Source of the DNA: Globodera rostochiensis
Lineage: Eukaryota > Nematoda > Chromadorea > Rhabditida > Heteroderidae
DNA: 64,000 bases
Assembly: GCA_018350325.1 (NCBI GenBank)
Contig: JAEVLN010000011.1
Coordinates: forward strand, 1,360,449-1,424,448
Direction: 5' to 3'
Position numbers and translations under genes: made by a program. The notes below the pieces were generated by a model. That model was not told the origin of the DNA, did not search any database, and worked only from the letters and a program-made list of their open reading frames with translations. Every line of letters starts with the position of its first letter. Position 1 is the stretch's first letter. This document shows positions 53,607-64,000 of the stretch, piece after piece.

Positions 53607-56600
53607 GCGGCACAAAGTGAAAAATAGAGGACGCATTGACGGGGTTGCTGCAAGGATTACGGCGCGACACTGGTGGACCACCAGCGGGACGACGTGCAGC
53701 GGTGGCACGCCGGTGTTGATCTACAGCGATTAAATGTGCCCGTTGCTGCACCGCACGGAACTCGGCCTCGTGGGCAACACGCTGCTGCTCCTGGCACAGA
53801 CAAAAATGTGCAAGGCATAAAACGCGCAATTCGTTCACCTGTTCTCGCTCCCGATTGACGTCTGCTGCGCGCAACCGCGGTGCAGGCGATGGTGTGCGCG
53901 AACGTCGCGACGAATGACCGTTCTGTGCCGGCGACGAAACGGCCCGACGCCTGTGTGATGGAAAAGAAAATTGATCGATCGGACAACATCCACCAAATTT
54001 GTGTAAAAACCATTCTCGATTATGCATTCCCCTCCCACCCCAATAGGAGTTTAGGGGAATTGAAATCACAAAAATTGTCCGCCCGATTACCTACCGATGA
54101 TGGAGCGGATGCTTACATCGCTGACCATTACCGCTTCCGCTTTGGTGATGCTGCTTCTGCTGCTGAACTGGTTGAACACCCGTTCGAGGAGGAGGCGGCT
54201 GCTGAACTGGTTGAACTCCCGTCATCACTCGAGAAGGCGGCGGCATTCGAGCACCGCTCACCTCCAAACTGTGCGCGAAGCAAAAAACATATATGGGCTC
54301 GCTCGCTCGAGACAATACCTGCTGGAATTGTTCGGCGTGTACTCCTTGGCCGTACAAATTGGGCTGGCGAAGTTGACACGATTGTTGCTATTGCTGCCTC
54401 CACTGCTGCTTCCATCTGAAATTTTGCACATTCTTTCATTCATTATTTGGTACAACACGAGGGGGGGGGGGGTCGAAGCAGTATTTTTAATGTTTATTGA
54501 CCAAATCCAACTTGGTGGAAACGATGCGGAGTGCTTTAGGATTGGCTGCGGCGGCACGCGACGGCGCTCATACTCCTCCAACTCGTGCTCGCGTGACTGC
54601 AACTCCAGCTCGCGCACCAACAACTCACGCTCGCGTCGAATGATGCTCAACTGCACAAAAAACAGATTTATAATAATAAATTAACGTCCAAAAAGTAAAA
54701 AAAAGGTTCATTTTGAAGGACGAAAATGCCAAAAAAAAACAAACGGCATAAATCACTGAACTGCTCCACCTCTTCAGCGTCCCGTCGACACGCGTCGTCC
54801 AACTCTTCCTGACGCCCTTCCAACTTCCGCACCAAATCCTTATTCCGGCGAATGTCCTTCAGCAACGAGTTGATAAAACGCCTAAATTCCGCAATCAAAC
54901 TCAAAATGAACCCAAAATTATGTCTTTGATTCCAAAAATAAATCCGAATTTTTTGTGGAACAAATCCGAAGCGCCTCCCCTTCCAAAACCTTCGATAGAA
55001 GTTCGGGTCGGGCGCAGCGTTGCGATATGCGCTGCCCAAAGTGCCCTGGCGAATTTGCGGACGACGAGAAAAGTCGTAAAGGGGCGGATAGTCGGACAGC
55101 GAATGCGATCGACGAGTTGGCGACGACCGGTAAACGGAGTCCGGTATTGAAGGCGTCGTACGAACTGAAAAAGAAAGACATGGCATTGCTGCTACACAGT
55201 TTAGAAAATGAGCTGATTGTGAGCAAGTCCAGTACTGCTCAACCCCCCCCCCCCCCTCCAAAGGAGTAAAAAAATCGGTGTACAAATGCTAATTTGTTTG
55301 TTCAGAATTGACGAAATTTGGTGAGAAAATTGAGCTAAAACTGCAAAATTTTGCCAAATTTTTTGCTTGAGTAGTGGAACCAATATTTAGGAAAATTGTC
55401 CCCCCCCCTCCCTTTTTTTTGTTTTGTGTGAAACGGACTGTTTGTCGCTTACCAGTGCTGGGCGGACGAATGTGCGGACGACGGGAAAAGTCGTAAAGGG
55501 GCGGATAGTCGGAAAGCGAATGCGTCCGACGCGGTGACGGCGATGCGGGCCGACTGAGAGCGGAAGGAATCGCAGGCCTAAACAAGGGAAAACCCCAAAA
55601 TGTCTGAGCCTGAAAGCAATCAAAAAATTTGGGGTGGGAGGGGGGGGGGGAGGTGACTCGGCAAAAAAAAAGGGATTGGCCAGAAGGAAATTAAAAATTT
55701 GGATATTAAAACTCCTTTTAGAAATTGGCCGAATTTCTCCCCCCCCCCCCCGTCAATCAACCCCAAACCCAATTCAACTTAAATACAAACGTTTGTGTGC
55801 CGACTGTCTGCGCCCTGACCCTCCGTGGTGAGTCGTGTAAAATCTCTGGCTCAGCGTCTGAAACAAAAAAATTTAAATATGATGGGGCTTGTCATGGCTA
55901 TCCGAAAAAGTTGGTTTACTTAAACTCAAAAAAACCGCCCAGTTTTCACATTTTTTAGAATTTCGGCTGAGGCAGTGCGGTTGACCCCCCCCCCCTAAAT
56001 TAACCCTTTAGAAAGGGCGAGATCAACGGCTTCGTCGACGAGCCGGCACGATGGTGTTCAATTTCGCGAGCCGAACTCAAACCTCTGTCCCTGTAAAAAA
56101 TAATCAAAAAATTTGGAAAAGTCGACGCAAACTTTCAAATTCGCAAAACTGATCCAAATAAAAATATCGCGAGACCAAAGCCCGTTTTAAGAAATCCAAA
56201 ATTTTGAAAAGTTTACCCGAATCTGACAAAGAACGGTTGCTGGACCATCTCTAACAGACGCTTTGCCCCATCGCCCGGGTACGGATGCTGCTGAATACGG
56301 CGGCCCAACGTGCTGAGTCCGTCGCTGGTTGTGCCGCTGACGTTGCTGTTGTTGTTGTCTCCGGCGCCGCCACTGCTTCTGCTCGCCAATGTGACCACCG
56401 ACGGGGCCCGGTCAGAAGGCCGTCGGTCGCGGCTCTAAAAAGTTTATGTCAAGGATCTAATGGCAATTTGAATGGGTATCAGTAGAAAAATTGATAATTT
56501 TCTAACAAATTTGATCGTCAGCTTACGTTTAACGCCAAAAACTCGGACCAACTTTTTTTGAAACGTAAAAATTTTCTTTAAAAAAACACATTGTAAAAAC

Positions 56601-56852
56601 AAAAAACTAATAACCAACCTCCACTCGTTCTTGCTGTTGTTGTTCGGCGTAAAATTGATTCTGCGTTCGATTAATCTCCGCTCGATTGTTCTCCGCTTGT
56701 CGCTGAAGTTCAGCGAGTTCAGCTCGAGTTCGGCCGCCCACTGTGTCAGCGATCAGTTCGGAGAAGCGCTCTCCGTCCGACCCCACGCCATTGTCGTCAA
56801 GCGCATCGTTCATCCACGAATATTGTTCATTTGCATTGTTATCGTTGGCCAT
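53607..56852 (-). CDS. coiled-coil, Ser/Arg- and Pro-rich protein of unknown function
   Basis: Exons on the minus strand with agreeing phases: 56852-56619, 56434-56217, 56090-56005, 55857-55791, 55577-55453, and one starting at 55164. The protein opens MANDNNANEQYSWMNDALDD, then RAELAELQRQAENNRAEINR (coiled coil) and FYAEQQQQERVE. Exon 2 has a low-complexity NNNSNVSGTTSDG and GRRIQQHPYPGDGAKRLLEM. Exons 5 and 6 each carry RRxHSLSDYPPLYDFSRRP, an exon-level internal duplication. Exon 6 continues into FINSLLKDIRRNKDLVRKLE, GRQEELDDACRRDAEEVEQF (coiled coil). A later exon from 54650 reads LSIIRRERELLVRELELQSR, EHELEEYERRR, and the last part near 53.6-54.0 kb is EQQRVAHEAEFRAVQQRAHL. The 3' exon borders below 54760 are uncertain. 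No family is recognised; copy 1 is degraded. Confidence 0.6.
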
Positions 56853-57726
56853 CTAAAAGAATAAAACAATATTGGATGGGACCATTGAGAATCTCAAAAA
56901 ATCACGAAAAAAACATTCGTCGATCTAGGTCTCAAAAAATCTCGACGAGAATCTGCTCCGGGCTCTAATTTTAAAACCAAGCCGGCAATTCGAAAATTCC
57001 GGGAAAGGCAGAGGGAAAATTATTATTTCTCCCCATCTAAAATGTTCAAAGCGCGTTCCCCCTTTACAAAAACGAAAACTAGAAGACTCGTAAACATTGT
57101 CGATTCAAAAAACGATCCGTTAAACATTTTTTAATATTTTAGATCTTGAAATGGGTAATTTGCGGTGAAATTAGCGTCGAAACGATTCAAGTCCGATCGG
57201 TGCGGCAAAAACCTCGGGTCCGGTTCCGGGATGCCTGACCGAATAAAAGCCGCAGCTCTCGGGTAAACCGCTGTTCTTTTATGTAAGAGACCCAGTGACG
57301 TGAGAAATGTGCGATAAGCAAAAGCGTCAAAGTTCAAATGTAAATTTAAATGCCAAAAACAATCGTTTGAATGCTTCAAATGGTGAAAAGAGAGAAGCAT
57401 TTCGAAGCCGGACGCTTCCGTCCCAGCGAATTTGAAACATCTTAGCTAATGATGCCCCTTACCAAAAACAAACAAAACCGGTATCATTCGAAAGTTCGTG
57501 ATGAGTAGAAGCTATTTTTAAGCATAAGTTTTCAGCATGAAGTTGGACCTGTAGTGCTTGTTATGTATTGTTTGGCAGCTCTATTTTTGAGTGCAAAAAA
57601 TGTAACTTCGATTTTACTTTCTACATATGAAAATAAATTCGTCCAATAATAAGAAAATAGTGTTTAAAACAAAATGGTTTAGTCTTGCTTCATCGAAACT
57701 CTAAAAATAATTGGATTTTCAATAAA
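56853..57726. other. gene-free spacer, candidate divergent promoter region
   Basis: It separates the coiled-coil gene (-) from the intact F-box gene (+), so both start codons face away from it. I see no repeat family, no long ORF and no clear promoter motif. Confidence 0.4.
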
Positions 57727-58991
57727 ATGTCGGACAATGTAAACGACAAAGAGCAACAACAGCAAATGGCGGAAATGTGAGCTTATTTCCAGAAGAGTCA
57801 AATCAAAAGCCATTAATTCCAAATTTCAGTTGCATTTGTGCCGATGTTTGGCTGGAAATCTTCGATTTTCTTGGACCTTTTGAGCTCGGACTGAAAATGG
57901 CGTTGATCAGTGATCGCTTTGACGTTTTGGTGGACGTCCATTTCAAGTCGAGGGAATGGTCGTTGGGTTGGCTGTACATTCTTCGTGCAACTGAGGGAAA
58001 TGGCGCACAAATTGTCAACTATCGCTCTGATGAACTGCTGCCAATTCCTCAAGGACCGCTTCCAAGCAAAGTGATCGGCTTCGAATGCATTCGGATATGG
58101 TCGTTTCTTTCCAAACTTACAAAGTGTAAAATGTTTTTTGAACTTTCAGTTACGTCGACCAAACCGTCATCGAATTCCTTCAACGCATCCGCCGACTTTT
58201 CGACTTTTCCGGAACCGATGTTTACATCTCAACAAACGAAGACCAAAGCCGCGGCTGGGAAATCATTTGGCAACAAATTTGGCCTTTCTTCAAAGACAAC
58301 ATTTGCGTCTTTTTTTTGGACTCCCCTCAATTCGACCATTTGCGACCATTCTCTCCGGCAATTCTTCGCAACTGCGCAAATCTCCGATCGATTGTTTCCT
58401 TTGGACTTTCCGCCGAATTTCCGGCCGAAGACAACGCCGAGGCTTCTTCTGACCAAGCTGTGGCCAAATGGTTGATCACTCCCCGTGAAGATGGACTTCC
58501 GAAGACGCTTCGCTGTGACTTTGATTTGGGAGCAATGGAAGGACTCAAAGGGGTAATTAATTTCTTTTTTATAATCAATTTGAGAGTAATTATTCCATTT
58601 GTTTTAGTCATTTGTCAACGCTTCGGAGCCGGTCACTTTCATCATCAGCATTTGGATGGATGACGCTGACTTTGTGCCATTTGAGCTGACGAACAATTGG
58701 ACGGGGGAGCGACTGACATTTCGACGCCTTAAAAATACCTGGCTGTTGGTGCGTTGTCCAATTACGCGAGAAGAGAACAAATGGGGCAAGTGGGAGAAGG
58801 AGGCAATTGAACTCGATTGGGACTACCAGCAGCAATGGAATCGCATAACTATTGACTTCAACGACACTGACATCGGCGACGGGTAAGGGACTAACAAATA
58901 AATGGTCTCAAAATTCCTCTCCCCTATTCTTATTTTCAGTATGGTTAACGAAAACGAAGGTCCAAGTGAGCCGAAGAAGCCCAAGAAATGA
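57727..58991 (+). CDS. F-box-like family protein, intact, 349 residues
   Basis: Exons 57727-57776, 57830-58099, 58150-58552, 58608-58882 and 58940-58991, all phases consistent. [16 protein letters not shown] is followed by the F-box-like [20 protein letters not shown] and [20 protein letters not shown]. Exon 3 starts [20 protein letters not shown] and has [40 protein letters not shown] sequence and [19 protein letters not shown]. Exon 4 contains [20 protein letters not shown] and [14 protein letters not shown]; the C-terminus is [11 protein letters not shown]. Exon 3 is 11 codons shorter than in the 20.5-kb copy, missing the segment after the VFI(Q) strand. Exons 1 and 2 have identical lengths in both genes. 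Introns are 43-57 bp. AATAAA lies near 59038. Role: probable substrate adaptor of an SCF ubiquitin ligase. Confidence 0.88.
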
Positions 58992-59369
58992 ATGGACAGA
59001 GAATGGAACGAATTCGATGGAAATTCAAACTGAAAAATCAATAAATTGAATTGTTGCTTTTCTCTTTTGTTGTATGAATTTTGAAGCCGTTGTCGGTATT
59101 ATTTGTATATGTTGACCAGCCGAAAATGTCTGGGTTATGTATAACCAATCGACGAGAAGAATTTAAAGGCACCAAATTTCAAACAAGCCTTTCTATCCTT
59201 TAGCTTGGCCTTTCGGAATCGTTTTTACTTCAAAAACATTTACCCAAAATAATCATTCTAATTCGTAAATGTTGTGACATTGATGCAAAACAGGTAGCAT
59301 TTGGCATTTTCCGAGCGCAATCTCTTCCTAACAAATAAAATCATTATTATCGGAGAACGGAAAATTGTT

Positions 59370-59590
59370 TCAGCGTCGGGGGTTTGGCTCGAAGTTTTTG
59401 CCTTCATGAGCCTTAGCCGTTTCTTTGACATTTGTACACAATTAAAGATCAGCAGAGCATTCATTCAGTTAACAAATGATGTCATTTTTTGCATTCATTT
59501 TAATTTGTTGGGGGGGCAAGCAAAACGTTGACCCCAGCAAATGACGATTAGTGGGGGTAATGGGGGGGGGGGGGAGACGGCGCCAACAAA
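59370..59590 (+). repeat. dispersed repeat R1, copy 4, joined to an F-box exon scrap
   Basis: GTTTGGCTCGAAGTTTTTGC (VWLEVFAFMS in the F-box exon frame) leads directly into CCGTTTCTTTGACATTTGTA and the rest of R1 with its G-runs. R1 also truncates the F-box pseudogene at 15485, so the association is repeated. 59590-59850 shows nothing else. Confidence 0.55.
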
Positions 59591-59874
59591 ATTGCTTAAT
59601 AAATAATCTGATCTCTGAAAATTGACTTTTCTTGACTAAAACAAAGTTTTGATAAATTTTTGGGTTCTTAAACAGATAATTCTTGATTTTTAACAATCAA
59701 AAAAGATTTTAAATTAATTAAAATTATTGTGACACCTAAAAGAAGAGGAAGAAGGCCTTAAAAAGGCCTATGTTAAGAAAGTTGGAATAAAAAATTGAGA
59801 AAAACACGATGGAATTTTTTGAAAAAAAGGAAGATATTTGTTGTGCCGGTAGGGGACGACTGAGTCTGGCCCTG

Positions 59875-60466
59875 AAGGATTTCGACACTGGTGGATTTCG
59901 ACACTGGTGGATTTCGACACTGAACTATTTTGTCTTTTTTCACTGTTTTCCTATGATTTCGACACTGATGAATTTCGACAAACTTTGATTTCGACACTGA
60001 ACCAAAATTTTAAAAATTCTCAAAGTTTTTACGAATATTATAATGTTAATTAAGCAGAAATCAATCATAAATGCAGATGAGAGTCACATGCACGAAGATA
60101 AACGAGGGGATCACGATTTTGAAACAATAAAATCCATTTCAATTACAAATTTTCAATAAACACAATGCCAGATCATAAGTTCTTATGTTAAAATTTCAAA
60201 ATTTTTAACACCCAGTTTTCAAAATCGTGATCCCCTCGTTTATCTTTGTGTGTGTGACTCTCATCTGCATTGATGATTGATTTCTGCTTAATTAACATTA
60301 TAACATTCGTAAAAACTTTGAGAATTTTTAAAATTTTGGTTCAGTGTCGAAATCAAAGTTTGTCGAAATTCATCAGTGTCGAAATCATAGGAAAACAGTG
60401 AAAAAAGACAAAATAGTTCAGTGTCGAAATCCTTCAGTGTCGAAATCAATCAGTGTCGAAATCATA
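59875..60466. mobile_element. foldback element with GATTTCGACACTG words, nested in the left arm
   Basis: Long arms: 59880-60110 (GATTTCGACACTGGTGG, then AAATTCTCAAAGTTTTTACG) and 60235-60466 are reverse complements over about 220 bp. The flanking words ACTGAGTCTGG occur on both sides (59859-59869 and 60476-60486) and could be the target duplication, but they are also the host array unit. Confidence 0.75.
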
Positions 60467-60764
60467 TGGCACCAACTGAGTCTGGTGGCCAACTGAGTCT
60501 GGCCAACTGAGTCTGGTTGGCAGGAAAAAAGTTTTTGAGCGGCATAAAAATTAAAATTCAAGCAACTTATTGGAAAATATATAATTTTCTTAAACAAAAA
60601 TTAAAGCAAACAGACATTAACATATTCAACAACAAAAACTAATAAAACAATAATTGATTCATTCTTCATGTGATATTTTTTGGAAATTTCGGCAAGAAAA
60701 TCGGTTATTCTTTCAGGGTTTTGATTCTGTATGGCATATTGATGGTCGCCCAAAAAATGATACC

Positions 60765-60862
60765 TGGGGTTCCTTAGGCTTAGGCCTATGCCACTGGCTT
60801 GGGGTTGTTAGGCTTAGGCCTATGCCACTGGCTTGGGGTTTGTTAGGATTAGGCCTAAGCCT
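60765..60862 (+). repeat. three tandem GGCTTAGGCCTATGCCACTGG-type units
   Basis: Units of about 33 bp (GGCTTAGGCCTATGCCACTG, GCTTGGGGTT) related to the palindrome at 4491-4549. Confidence 0.7.
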
Positions 60863-61306
60863 ATTAATGTAAAAACGGATAACAAATAGAAATTTTTCAA
60901 AAAATCATAAATGTTGAAATCATAGATTGGATGATGTCAAATGATAAATCTGATGTCATTTTCGTGATCTCCGTTCTCGATAACCCCGGAGTACTTCTCA
61001 GAATTACATAAAACTGATTTAAAAAAAAAAAATTCGGGGACCTATATAAGACACCATTAACATTTTTTGTTTAAGAAACATATTTTTTTAGTATATGTTT
61101 ATTTTTTTAGTATATGTTTCTTGTCTTTTTATTTTACAAAATTTAAGTTCAAAAATTTTTTCCTGCCAACCAGACTCAGTTGGCCAGACTCAGTTGGCCA
61201 CCAGACTCAGTTGGCCAGACTCAGTTGGCCCAGACTCAGTTAGCCCAGACTCAGTTAGCCCAGACTCAGTTGGGCAGTTCAACTTAACTTTTTTCTCAAT
61301 AATTAC

Positions 61307-61902
61307 CAGGGCTGGCACTTTTAGGCACTAAAAATTGCAAAATAGGCGCCTAAATAGGCACAAAAAAGTTCTAAAATAGGCATGAAATAGGCACAAAAAT
61401 CCTCAAATAGGCACAAAAATAGGCAAATAAAATTTTTTACCGAAGGTTTTAACAAACAAAAAATAAGCGATCATTTCTGCTTATTGCAGTTACAAATCAA
61501 AAATTGTTCAATATTTTCCGCGTAAAGCGCATCCAATTGTCTGCAAAAATGTTTTTGTATGCCGAAAAAAACGCTCTCGAAATTTTGCCACACGTGATGG
61601 TGCTTTTGAAAATTTTTTTTTCATGCTTGCTATTTTTGACTTTATTTTTGGCATTTTTTGCAAAATTCTCAAAATCTTGAAAAAAATCGCCAAAAATGTC
61701 AAAATAGGCATGAAATAGGCACAAAAATGTCGAAATAGGCACAAATAGGCATTAGGCACAAAAAACCCAAAATAGGCATAAATAGGCATTATAAAGTCCA
61801 CTCTAGAAGCTCCAAATAAAGCTAAAAAGATGTTTTTCGTGCTTAACTCACTGTGCCAAGTTCGCAGAAAAAATAGGCATTTGCCTAAAAGTGCCAGCCC
61901 TG
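61307..61902. mobile_element. hAT MITE with AAATAGGCACAAAA words
   Basis: Inverted ends CAGGGCTGGCACTTTTAGGC; 8-bp duplication ATAATTAC at 61299-61306 and 61903-61910. Sub-terminal words AATAGGCACAAAAAT are arrayed on both sides. No transposase. Confidence 0.92.
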
Positions 61903-62044
61903 ATAATTACAATATCATATAATGTACAAAAATGTGCTTTTGTTCTTATAAATCTTCTATTTTGGAAGGTGTTTTTGCCAATATTCGGGGCATATGTTAA
62001 GTCAATATTTCACTTTTTTATACTCCATATAAATCTTGACTCTA

Positions 62045-62185
62045 TGACATTCATTTAAATTTGTTGGGAGGGGGCAAAACGTTGACCCCAGCAAATGACG
62101 ATTAGTGGGGGGAATGGGCGGGGGACGGCGCCAATATCTCTGGCGGGCGGGGCGATGTTCATCTTCATCCCCCCCCCCCCCCGCA
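62045..62185 (+). repeat. dispersed repeat R1, copy 5
   Basis: ACATTCATTTAAATTTGTTG, GCAAATGACGATTAGTGGGG, GACGGCGCCAATATCTCTGG. 61910-62045 is featureless. Confidence 0.65.
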
Positions 62186-62194
62186 CAGTCTTAA

Positions 62195-62385
62195 CCATTG
62201 GCATTTTTAGACAATTCTAAAAACCAAATTGGCATTTTTAGACAATTTTAATAACCAAATTGGCATTTTTAGACAATTTAAAAACCAAATTGGCATTTTT
62301 AGACAATTTTAATAACCAAATTGGCATTTTTAGACAATTTTAAAAACCAAATTGGCATTTTTAGACAATTTTAATAACTAAGGCA
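62195..62385 (+). repeat. 31-bp minisatellite, about six copies
   Basis: Unit AACCAAATTGGCATTTTTAG plus ACAATTTTAAT, with alternating AAAAACC and AATAACC joints. 62390-62930 holds no supported gene. Confidence 0.9.
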
Positions 62386-63002
62386 TATTATGTATGTACA
62401 AATAATTTAATTTCGCATACCCGGGTAACCCGAGTTTTCTGGAATTCCTAACTCCATAGATCCAATTGAATCTCCAAAACGGGTAATAATTGCCGGATTT
62501 TGTTGCCAGAGGTCTGCTGATCTCATCAGAACAGGCCTACTCCGCGAAATGTTCACCCACACACGTCGGAAAATGCAATTTCTTTAACGAGAAGATTTAT
62601 AAAATGACAACAAAATCAAATCGGACAAATTTGAAAAAACAAAACTTAAAAACCATCGGACACCGCATCTTTACAAAGAAAAAATTTGTACATAATTTAT
62701 TACTGTCGTGGCCTCCCTCTAAAAGGCAAAATGATACTAATTTAAATTTTTTAAAATTATTGACCTCTTAAAATGTAGCTTGATTGCATTTTATTTTGTT
62801 TAAATTTGAGGCTGTTCGTAAAATCTAAGCTCAGATATTTGAATTTGTTTGTGCTTTTTTGAGCTTCTCTGTATCCAGCAGAGGGCAGCTTAGGTATCGG
62901 TTCCGCTGGCGGGGCGTCAAAAAATTTGAGTAGGGCTCATTACCGTCTGGCCACTATACAAAAAGGGCCAATCCCGTCTCATCCACAAAAAAGAAATAGA
63001 TT

Positions 63003-63400
63003 TGTCAAAAGATTTTGCTGTTGCTCAATGACAAAATTTGCCGCTTTTCTTTGGACTCATCAGATCTTGACCGTTTGCGACAATTTTCTCCGGCGATTCT
63101 TCGCAATTGCGCAAATCTCCGATCGATCGAATCCTTGGGACTTTGCCTCGCATTTCCGGCCGAAGACAACGCCGCTGCTTCTTCCCGCCAAGTCGTGGCC
63201 AAATGGTTGTTCACTGCCCGTAAAGATGGTCGCCCGAAGATGCTTATGTGCGGTTTTTATACGGGAGGAATGAAAGGACTCAATGGGGTAATTAATTGTT
63301 CTTTTATAATCAAATTAAAAGTAATTATTCTCTTCGTTTTAGTCATTTGTCAATGCTTCTAAAGCCGGCCAATTTCATCATCAACTTTTGGTTTGAGTAT
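63003..63400 (+). pseudogene. F-box-like family fragment (exons 3-4 only)
   Basis: Exon 3 part: [58 protein letters not shown], ending KGLNG|gtaatt. The next exon starts SFVNASK and runs out of frame (one base longer than in the intact copies). Exons 1-2 and the C-terminus are missing. Confidence 0.75.
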
Positions 63401-63750
63401 GAGGACGACTTTTGCAATTGAATGAATTGGGAAGCGGTTTTTTGTTTCAAAATATGGCAAACTGGCGCTATGCTTTTTATCTAAAATTTGCCTTACCCTA
63501 AACTGAATCAGAGAAGCATCTGAGTCATTCCAAATGATTTCGCATCCGAATGTGTAACGGAGCTAATCACCGGATTTAGAGAATTTCCAAGAGTCTGATC
63601 ACTTGAGCAAGCATTTAATGAAAAAGATTTGTGATTCGAAGATGCTTCTTCCCAAATCCCAATCCACCCCAACCTCAACTCAACAGATTCCATTCAGTTG
63701 CAATGAATTTGTGGGCGGGCGGGGCAGCCCCCCCCCCCCCCCTCACCATT

Positions 63751-63876
63751 ATGGCGGATCAAATGGACCTCAAAATCGCACATCCCATTCCATTCAAATC
63801 CCAATTTCTTCCCTCGTCCGCTTCAGCGATCGAACCGACGACTCAGCCGCCGGCCGCCCCTTCGCCTCATTCTTAA
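63751..63876 (+). CDS. short Pro/Ser-rich ORF, hypothetical
   Basis: Frame MADQMDLKIAHPIPFKSQFL ending PPAAPSPHS. It follows a C-run and lies in a locally GC-rich stretch near the window end. It could be a first exon continuing elsewhere, or chance. Confidence 0.15.
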   Translation: MADQMDLKIAHPIPFKSQFLPSSASAIEPTTQPPAAPSPHS

Positions 63877-64000
63877 AAGCCTCCCCGGGGGGCACAAAAC
63901 TGGGTCACAACAAAACCATTTAGAATAATATGGACGGCAAAAAAAAAAGAAACAAAAAATGGACGCAATTTTGAAGTGAAAACAAATGCATTTTCTTTCT

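Larger units (their letters stand above)
52978..56870 (+). repeat. segmental duplication, copy 2
   Basis: Direct copy of 38414-41440. It keeps 55795-56265 and 56306-56555 that copy 1 l lacks, and has an extra 170 bp near 54400-54570 containing a G-run. Confidence 0.92.
59856..61286. mobile_element. foldback element with CCAACTGAGTCTGG words
   Basis: The left arm is GACTGAGTCTGGCC at 59856 plus 60472-60530; the right arm is CCAGACTCAGTTGGCC in about seven copies at 61160-61286. The arms continue inward (TTGGCAGGAAAAAAGTTTTT near 60520, complement near 61150). Another foldback element is inserted in the left array. No clean target duplication for the outer element was found. Confidence 0.7.

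Noticed and set aside
62490..62771. 93-residue plus-strand protein
   Set aside because: Low-complexity Lys/Asn-rich translation of A/T-rich DNA with no splice, homology or composition support.

Overview
The window looks like nuclear DNA of a plant-parasitic (tylenchid, probably cyst) nematode. The evidence is short GT-AG introns in phase-consistent exons, A/T-rich spacers, and several copies of a five-exon F-box-like family whose first exon reads MSDN followed by Asp/Glu and a Gln run; I know that style of protein from Globodera/Heterodera gene sets. The organism is an inference, not a database result. There is no operon-like packing. Genes are separated by kilobases of nested DNA transposons, foldback elements and satellites.

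Layout. 0-4.2 kb: a degenerate PIF/Harbinger transposon with a second element nested in it, between inverted arms of another repeat. 4.7-7.7 kb: a histone stem-loop-binding protein gene (six exons, with a minisatellite in intron 3). 7.9-14 kb: a hAT-type MITE, a MATH-domain remnant and a block of nested palindromes. 14.4-15.5 kb: a decayed F-box gene. 17.3-17.9 kb: a short intact gene for a stand-alone M41 (FtsH-type) peptidase domain. 18.3-20 kb: a hAT-like foldback element. 20.5-22.2 kb: an intact F-box gene on the minus strand, with a 1.1-kb satellite just upstream. 23.6-29 kb: repeat-rich, with only weak ORFs. 29.4-36 kb, minus strand: a phase-consistent gene of unknown function, shuffled fragments of an acetyl-CoA synthetase gene and a decayed EB-module gene. 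37.3-38.5 kb: a TMEM258 (oligosaccharyltransferase subunit) gene. 38.4-41.4 kb and 53.0-56.9 kb: two copies of a segmental duplication carrying a coiled-coil gene of unknown function. 41.6-46.0 kb: a hAT-like transposon with a decayed DDE-like transposase and a nested foldback element. 46.3-51.1 kb: a 4.8-kb satellite that switches orientation in the middle. 51.9-52.9, 57.7-59.0 and 63.0-63.4 kb: further F-box loci, of which only the middle one is intact. 59.8-61.9 kb: nested foldback elements and a hAT MITE.

Intact-looking genes are SLBP, the M41 peptidase, two F-box genes, TMEM258, the coiled-coil gene of the second duplicon, and the unknown gene at 29.4-30.2 kb (its 5' end was not found). 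Two are housekeeping genes (histone mRNA processing, N-glycosylation); the F-box and MATH copies point to expanded ubiquitin-adaptor families. The most unusual feature is a recurring design of non-autonomous elements: each has 8-9 bp target-site duplications, ends built from its own private short repeated word, and often an internal tRNA-like (A-box/B-box) module and a conserved 26-bp GC-rich hairpin.
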